Assembly: GCA_025765595.1 (NCBI GenBank)
Contig: JAIVFH010000591.1
Location: 1-13,372 of the forward strand
DNA from: Obelidium mucronatum
Lineage: Eukaryota; Chytridiomycota; Chytridiomycetes; Chytridiales; Chytriomycetaceae
Direction of reading: 5' to 3'
DNA length: 13,372 bases
The first letter of the stretch is position 1; every line of letters begins with the position of its first letter. Under the pieces are notes generated by a model. The model saw nothing but the letters and a program-made list of their open reading frames with translations. It was not told where the DNA came from and did no database searches. The position numbers and the translations under genes were made by a program. This document shows, piece after piece, positions 7,745 through 13,372 of this stretch.

Positions 7745-10700
7745 TCACACTAAACCAAAGCCCTTGGCGTTCTCAATGGCCGTAATCAGGCGGTTCTCCA
7801 GCTTTTCTGCGCTCGAATACTCGGGCAGAAGCAGTCGTCCAAAGCACGTCAAGGCCGTAGGCAGTCTGGTATTAAGAAAATTCCATCAGCGGAAGACGCA
7901 AAATGACTTCAGTACTGCTTACCTATCTGTGTCCGGTCCGTTCCTTTGAATTACAAACACAAGATTTGCCAAGCCCTTCAAAGGAACACGGTCTGACGCT
8001 GTCACAAACATCAATAGCTGTTTCTTGTGCTCCTGACTCATATTATGGGCAATCGACCAAAAGTTCCTAAAAACAGCAAATAAAAATTAAATAGCGGAAA
8101 TAATAAGTACAAATCCTACTTTATGACAGGGTGGCTGGGTTCGTATCCGTCATCGTATTTTGCGCCAGCTTCTAACTCGTTGAAATTAAGTTCATTTGTC
8201 CCGCAAATCAACATTTCCAACTCCTCGGCACGACACATCTGTTTTTTTTTGTAAGTCAAGATTTCGGGTAGTTGTGTATTTTCCATTCGCATACCTTCAA
8301 TGCTGGGCCTGCGCAAACTCGATGAAATCCTCTTTTGAAGGCATCAAACAGACGCTTCACACATTCGCCAGTGTAGTGTTTAATGTAGAGATCCACATAA
8401 TCTATCAAGAATAAGTTTAGACGGGATAAAAAGATAAGATAAAATACCTTTTCGATTCTCATTTGTAACAGGAATATCAGATCCACCATTGACCAGAGGA
8501 ACTGTTTTAACCTTGCCCCACACCTCGTACTCAATATCGAAACTCCTCATAAACACATCTTCTACATCCCCATTTGCAGCATCCCATTCCAGCAACATCT
8601 CCAGCCCTTTCCCCAACCCCGGAAACGCAATTTTAACATCATCCAAACCAACCGTTTCTCCAACCAACTTTTTATACAAGAGCGGAACAAAATTAATCCC
8701 CAAAATGACTCCATTGTACAAAGCCAAACCCAACAAAATTCCAACAAGTTCAAATTGTCGTTCAGGTTCCAAACTTGTGGGATTAATCCACGAATATCGC
8801 GTTTCGGGGTCATATGTAAACATTCCATATGTGGGATCCAAGAGAAGATTCACAATCACTTGGAAAAACTCTTTTTGAACTCCTCCCTGGTCATGCCCTT
8901 CTTCTCCACCGCCAACAAATTTGACTTTGAGTGGTTTTTTAAGATCATTTTCCTTCTTGTGAATCTAACACGGCAAAAAAAATTTGAATCAAGTCAACAC
9001 AAGGGAAAAAAAAAAAAAATACAGCCCAACCTGATCCAACACGTCCTTCACAAGATGCTGCCTCCTCAATTCCAAAACAAGATACGGATTCGTTTGGCCC
9101 CGCAATCCTTCCTCCAAAACCTTCACAGTCCCACTATCCGCCTGCAAGAACCTCTGCGCATGGATGACAATCGCTTGATGCACAACCGCCTCTTCATATT
9201 CAAGAGACATTTGCGCCATCGCATCGATATGCATGATCCGCGTTTTTGAGACGGGATCAAAGAGGAACGGATAATTCAGATAACTGAATTCGGGTTTCTT
9301 GGGGGATGTGGTTCCAGGCTTCTTTTGTTGTGTTTGCGACGACGACGACGCGCCGTCCTTCCATATTCGGTATTCTTCTTTAAAATTGAGTTTGGATGCA
9401 ATCGTGTCATTGTAAAAGGTGTTTATCGGAACTATCGGCCGCGGTTTCGCAACGTTATTCGCTCTGTTGAAGAACGACAAGGTTTGGATACATTGGACAA
9501 GTATTTCATCAGGGCGATGTAAGGGGAAAAAGTGGTGATTCAGGTATGTTGTGAACGGCTCCATGAGACGAAGAAAATTGACACTGTCGTAAGTGGACAA
9601 CCACTTTGCTAGAAGATTACGTGGTTTTTGTTCAAGGGATCCAAAAATGGCGCATGTTTTGGTGAGGATTCGTCCGTTGTGTTCATCATTTGCGAGAAAT
9701 GGGTTCTATTGTCCCAAGAAAAGATGGAATTAGACCCATACTCCCTTAAATTAAATTAAAAGGGACTTGTTTGCACCTCAAGGAGAACCATAAATACGCG
9801 CAATAGCGCTGGCGAACTTGTTTGGTATCTCTTTAAATTCAGCTGTATTGACGACAGCAAAACCTCAAATGAACTCAAGAGTGTATGTTGAACGCGTTCT
9901 TTTGGTTCCAAATTAATTTTAAACGATTCGCGCAATGACGGGATATTTAACCCCAGCTCTGCGGAAGATGACTCGAATCCTGAAGGCTGATTATCTTTAA
10001 GAATACAATGACAAAACTGAATTCAAGCCCCTCACCAAAAAGCTGTGATTCAAGGCATCTGGGCTGGAAAAAACGGTTCTTATCGTTTTCAAAAGCGGTA
10101 GTACATTGTAATCAATCATTCCACCGAAAAACACTTGCTGATTGGTGGTAGCGTGGGAGGTGGTATATTGTTTGGCAGATTCTCCAACTTGATTGGTTTC
10201 AAATATTGGATTCGGTGTCGACTCAATCTCCTCCGAATTTTCAAGCACTTCTGGCAGCTCGAGAGACTCTGGTGACAGTGTCGATAGAATTTCGGAATGA
10301 ACGCGTATTTTTGCAATAGCCGTTTGAATGATTCCCAAATCCAAATGATCTGAAATGACTTGTGTATCCAGCTCCTCAAAAAGAGAGGATGTACTAGATC
10401 CCATTTTTTCAAGTCTATTGTGGTGATGATTTGGCCCGTGTGGCGCCTTGGACGACGCAGAACGAAGCATAGCTGAAGGAGAGGCGCTGGAGGAATCTGT
10501 AACTGAAGGCCCCGGCTCAAACAAAGGCAAATTAAACGAAGGAGAGAACAGATTCGGCAGGTCCATGAGTGATTTTGCTCGCGAGTTGAATGAGGCAGTG
10601 GCTTCTGCTCCAAACCTGCCCAACGCCTTGAACAGAACATTCGTAGAATCGACACGCGCGGCTTGATCGGATTCTTGTTTTCTCCGTTTTTCCTGTTCCA

Positions 10701-11241
10701 CTTCCGCTTCGTCCTTCACTTGGCTGTTTTCGAGGCTGTTTGGTTGTGATGCTTCAACCGTTTCTAGAGGTGACTTTGTGGGGACAAATTGCTGTTTTTG
10801 CGACGAAAGCGCTGAATTACTTCGTGTTTTTGTTGATGCGTTTTTTGCGGCCAAAAGCGATTCGAGAAACGCATCGTTGGTTTTCTGAGATAGTGTTGCG
10901 GAGTTTGAAAGACGAGGACAAAAAGGAATTGGCGTTTTCGAGGATAGTTGAACCGCCTATATTTGAAAAAAAGAATCTTGTGTTAAAATCACTGTATCAT
11001 AGGGAAGTAAAGGGGTGAACGTGGGTTTACCATGATGGCAGCTGCCTGTGTTGCTAGACGTGGAACTTGTGAGTTTGACGCACAGAGTCTGAAAGTACAT
11101 AGAGGAGTCCCACAACCAGCTGTAAGTTGATGAAAGAGTCTGCAGATTGGTATCAGCTGCCAATACTTTCGGTTTCTTTTGGTGTCAAACTTACTTGCGA
11201 ACAGTTTGTTCATAGAGATACTGATCGTTGGCTGCACTCAT
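7745..11241 (-). CDS. UBE3A: UBE3A/E6AP-type HECT E3 ubiquitin ligase with N-terminal AZUL zinc finger (10 exons)
   Basis: Exons: 11195-11241, 11031-11139, 10036-10956, 9777-9986, 9031-9705, 8448-8964, 8295-8401, 8120-8238, 7923-8066, 7745-7865. They total 2970 bases, 989 residues. Residues about 14-66 form an AZUL finger ([20 protein letters not shown]), with Cys at 25, 30, 35 and 65 in the C-x4-C-x4-C-x29-C pattern of UBE3A. A Ser/Glu-rich linker follows, then a helical region with VFMVLLENPFL at about 422-433, as in UBE3A/HECTD2-type proteins. The HECT domain runs from about 638 to 989: [54 protein letters not shown], and the catalytic Cys957 in [14 protein letters not shown], 32 residues before the end (GFGLV). 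It accepts ubiquitin on this Cys and passes it to substrate Lys. Human UBE3A is about 850-875 residues; the extra length is in the linker. Nine introns of 46-74 bases all agree in phase. Confidence 0.93.
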
Positions 11242-11436
11242 ACTCGCCCGTGTAATTGATCCGGTTCGGTTATTGCTACTAATGGGACTAGTTTGATGTG
11301 ATGTCGATGCCAGCTGCATTGGAGTGCTCTCAGAAAATCCTTTGAATTATGTGAAATTAATGAGAATTCGAAATCTTCATTAATTACACGAATAGCTCAA
11401 AGTTGTTTGTATAAAGAGATTGGTTAGTTCAGAAGT
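11242..11436 (-). promoter_or_regulatory. Intergenic region between coiled-coil and HECT genes
   Basis: This 195-base gap must hold both the 3' end of the coiled-coil gene and the promoter of the HECT gene. No minus-strand TATA box is obvious next to the HECT start. The only clear structure is the inverted repeat at 11351-11389. Confidence 0.45.
11351..11389. repeat. Near-perfect inverted repeat (13-base arms, 13-base loop)
   Basis: GTGAAATTAATGA (11351-11363) and TCATTAATTACAC (11377-11389) are reverse complements with one mismatch. They flank a 13-base spacer that contains GAATTC. The repeat lies between the stop of the coiled-coil gene (11437) and the start of the HECT gene (11241), both on the minus strand. 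It could be a hairpin in the 3' UTR of the first gene or a palindromic factor site for the second. Confidence 0.7.
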
Positions 11437-12422
11437 TCAGACCACCATCTCTGACTCCTCCACCTCAATATCGTCCTCGTCCCCTACTTCGGCTTCCGCT
11501 GCCTGCTTTTCCAAATCAATAATTTGCCGCTGAAACTCCTCCAACTCTTCCTGTCTAGCTTCAAGAATCGCAATCTGTGCATTTCTTTTTTCATGGGCAG
11601 CAACGCTCTGTTTTTGCAACTCAACGAGCTGAGAAATTAGAGAATCGCGTTCATCAGAAACCCATTCCGATGCTGCGTCTGATGTTTCCGTGGTCGGATC
11701 AATCGAGTTCAGTTCCGCCAAGAGAGATTCCAAATTGGACGAAATGTAATCCGTCAACTCCTTATCCGTGGAATCAAACTCTCCCTCATCACGATTTAAG
11801 CCATTTAATTCGCTCTCAAACTGCAATGCTTCCGCCTCTGCTTCAAAGTCGTCGTTCTCTTCATCGTTAAGATCGATGGTTTTGTAGAGACTAGATTCGC
11901 GGATTGCTTGAGAAGCCTCCAGCATTTCAGTGAACTTTGTTTGTGAGTCCTCAAGGTCTGAAATACGCGAATGGACTTCGTTCACGGCATTCATGTCGTT
12001 TCTAAATGTATATTTCTTACAGTTAGGAAAGAACCGCCTGTCAGAAAATCATATAGGTTACCTTTGAATAGCATCCGATACTTGCACGCGAAGAGCCGTC
12101 AATTCTTCGCGTTTTCTGACCGTGCGTACTTGAAAATTAGGACATCCAAAGCAAACTATGGACTGACGTACTTAGTCAAATCCACCAGGGCATCTCTCAT
12201 TATATTCATGTGACTCTCTCGAACTCTGAGGTGTTCGCGTTGGGCATCCATGAGTTTTTCCATTTCCTGGAGCATCTGCTCATTCACTTGGATGGGTTCT
12301 TCATCGCCCTCCCCGTCTGAAAGACTCGCCTGCGCCAACTGGGCGTTCATTTCATCGAGCACTTTTGCGACGTTTTCTCTCTTTGAAATCACGTCAGATT
12401 CTTGAACGATCGATGATTCCAT
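11437..12422 (-). CDS. Acidic coiled-coil protein of unknown function (three exons)
   Basis: Exons 12172-12422, 12062-12115 and 11437-12001 total 870 bases, 289 residues. Intron 1 (12116-12171, 56 bases) has donor GTACGT and acceptor GGTCAG, with branch TCCTAAT 20 bases earlier; a nearer CAAG acceptor would break the frame. Intron 2 (12002-12061, 60 bases) has GTAACC, TCCTAAC and TTTAG. Both are phase 2. Heptad-like segments cover about 48-150 (QEMEKLMDAQREHLRVRE, KKREELTALRVQVSDAIQR) and about 215-275 (LISQLVELQKQSVAAHEK, QEELEEFQRQIIDLEKQ), separated by an acidic, probably flexible middle. The C-terminus is Glu/Asp-rich. There are no catalytic motifs, signal peptide or membrane helix. A structural or scaffold role in cytoplasm, nucleus or cytoskeleton is only an inference. 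It is transcribed away from the gene starting at 12471. Confidence 0.82.
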
Positions 12423-12470
12423 TTGCTTGTTTTGTTGTTGTTTTGTGTGACAATTTTTTTTACATCATCG
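12423..12470. promoter_or_regulatory. 48-base divergent promoter/5' leader gap
   Basis: Two start codons point away from each other (12422 on minus, 12471 on plus) with only 48 bases between. The gap is T/G-rich (TTGTTTTGTTGTTGTTTTGTG, then a T8 run) with no TATA box. At least one transcript must start inside the other gene's coding part, or the 5' leaders are extremely short. Confidence 0.55.
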
Positions 12471-13172
12471 ATGGTGAAACGTGGCTGGCAGGAATCCGAG
12501 TCTGGGTTTCATTCGTACGCAGCTGCAATCCAGCCTTCGAATGTTATCACAGCAAAGCGCTTCATGCCATCCTTTGGATTCTCCGATAAGATTGCATTCC
12601 CATCCTTTGAGTCCTTACCCAACCGATTCTCCCAACGCCCTTCCATCTATTACTCCCATATACAAACCCTTGAAGGATCTGTACACGTAAGACCCATTCG
12701 CCATTGGTGTCTCCTGGTCGAGATAGTCGCTGTTGAAGAACTAGTAAGAGGCTCAGCAATTTCAGAAAAAGACAAGCATCGGTCACTGAGAAGAATCATC
12801 TGCAGAGACTCAGAAGGAGTTTCGAAATGCGTTGAGCTCAATACAGCTCAACATCCTCTTACATTCGATTGGACTGACTTGAAACCTGGCTCGTGCTTGG
12901 CAATTCTGTATGGACAGGGAACCGTGCTCTCCACTGGTCACGATGGGGTATTCGTGTCGGATCTTGATTCTGTTTTTGTGTTTCATTGCACAATGGACCT
13001 CTTGCGATACTATGCAAGCAGCATGACCTTGCGAGTGGAGGATGTGAATTCAGCTGGCTTGAGTCTTCAGGCTATTGTGATTCAGTGGTTATTGAAGAAT
13101 GTACATGGCGGGTTCGGAGGAGACTATTTGAGTTTCAGTGAATGCGTTCATGGATCGGCCGTGAGCATCTGA
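12471..13172 (+). CDS. Hypothetical protein with a C-terminal beta-rich domain
   Basis: A single exon from ATG 12471 to TGA 13172 gives 233 residues. The frame is open further upstream to 12423 but has no earlier ATG. Residues 1-70 are Ser/Phe/Pro-rich and probably disordered. About 71-175 looks like a compact beta domain: VHVRPIRHWCLLVEIVAVEE, RSLRRIICRDSEG, then TFDWTDLKPGSCLAILYGQG and DLDSVFVFHC. The 'F-W..LKPG..LAILYG' plus 'D..SVFVF' pattern resembles a small OB-like domain that I associate with MYND-finger proteins of early-diverging fungi, but no Cys/His finger follows here, so this is a weak lead. There is no signal peptide at this start. Function unknown. It may share regulation with the divergent coiled-coil gene. 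Confidence 0.7.
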   Translation: MVKRGWQESESGFHSYAAAIQPSNVITAKRFMPSFGFSDKIAFPSFESLPNRFSQRPSIYYSHIQTLEGSVHVRPIRHWCLLVEIVAVEELVRGSAISEKDKHRSLRRIICRDSEGVSKCVELNTAQHPLTFDWTDLKPGSCLAILYGQGTVLSTGHDGVFVSDLDSVFVFHCTMDLLRYYASSMTLRVEDVNSAGLSLQAIVIQWLLKNVHGGFGGDYLSFSECVHGSAVSI

Positions 13173-13212
13173 TAGTTTACCCACAATCTGCTGGTGAGGG
13201 ATGTGGATTGAA

Positions 13213-13220
13213 TATAAAAG
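13213..13220 (+). promoter_or_regulatory. TATA box upstream of the right-edge gene
   Basis: TATAAAAG lies 47 bases before the ATG at 13260, nearly the same spacing as in the arrestin-like gene (54 bases from box start to ATG). It is good support for a plus-strand gene beginning at the window's right edge. Confidence 0.55.
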
Positions 13221-13259
13221 AAGCTTCTATTTATTGTAAACAGCTGGTGTCCCTTACTA

Positions 13260-13372
13260 ATGGATGATCTGGAGAACTGGGTAAAAATTCAGAGTTTTTC
13301 CGGATTTTTTTTAACCCTTCTTTTTTTCAACTCACCCAATTCAAGCATGACGAACGCCTTGTCAGATCCGTT
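13260..13372 (+). CDS. Probable 5' end of a gene running off the window
   Basis: ATG at 13260 follows a TATA box. Exon 1 (13260-13280) would encode MDDLENW. A GTAAAA donor at 13281 and a TTCAAG acceptor ending at 13345 define a 65-base intron with a TTTAACC branch, and the phase-0 continuation is HDERLVRSV to the window end. The unspliced frame also stays open, but its residues (FFLTLLFF) look like translated intron. Too short to identify. Confidence 0.42.
   Translation, partial: MDDLENWVKIQSFSGFFLTLLFFNSPNSSMTNALSDP

Noticed and set aside
7253..7949. Long plus-strand frames over the GC-rich region
   Set aside because: Few stops are expected in GC-rich DNA; the minus strand carries a signal peptide, LRR and HECT C-terminus with matching splices.
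10740..11018. Plus-strand frame of 92 residues
   Set aside because: It is antisense to the HECT gene's AZUL/linker exon and shows no recognisable features.
1..13372. Bacterial operon, CRISPR array, transposon or defence island
   Set aside because: No regular repeat-spacer array, transposase motif or terminal repeats were seen; introns and protein families are eukaryotic.

Overview
The window looks like nuclear DNA of a fungus, most likely an early-diverging zoosporic (chytrid-type) one. Nearly every gene is cut by short spliceosomal introns of 46-74 bases with GT..AG ends and TTAAC/CTAAC-like branch sites. Genes are densely packed on both strands, TATA boxes sit a few tens of bases before start codons, and the proteins are eukaryotic (HECT ubiquitin ligase with an AZUL zinc finger, arrestin fold, SH3, extracellular leucine-rich repeats). 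The lineage is inferred from content; nothing here proves the species. I assembled about 23 introns by hand from phase-compatible splice sites, and all exon sums close in frame.

Layout, left to right. 167-1467 (-): single-pass membrane protein with a Cys-containing ectodomain, a Thr-rich stalk and a cytosolic Asp-rich plus RGG/Gly-rich tail. 1727-2037 (-): an exon encoding only the second half of an SH3 domain plus a DSVYY-repeat tail; its first half is not visible. 2038-2511 (-): small two-exon protein of unknown function. 2860-3474 (+): intronless arrestin N-domain protein with its own TATA box. 3639-7664 (-): 11-exon gene for a secreted, Ser/Thr-rich LRR protein in which the introns of the repeat region share one phase and one position in the repeat. 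7745-11241 (-): 10-exon UBE3A/E6AP-type HECT E3 ligase with an intact AZUL finger. 11437-12422 (-): three-exon acidic coiled-coil protein. 12471-13172 (+): protein of unrecognised family, head-to-head with the coiled-coil gene (48 bases between start codons). 13260-end (+): probable first exons of another gene.

The genes do not form an operon or an obvious pathway. The loose common theme is cell surface and signalling (membrane protein, SH3 exon, secreted LRR protein, arrestin-like adaptor) next to a ubiquitin ligase. The most unusual points are the orphan SH3 exon whose acceptor AG lies inside the stop codon of the neighbouring gene, the regular phase-2 exon structure of the LRR gene, the fungal AZUL-HECT protein, and the RGG tail on a membrane protein. 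I saw no mobile element, tRNA, rRNA or CRISPR array.
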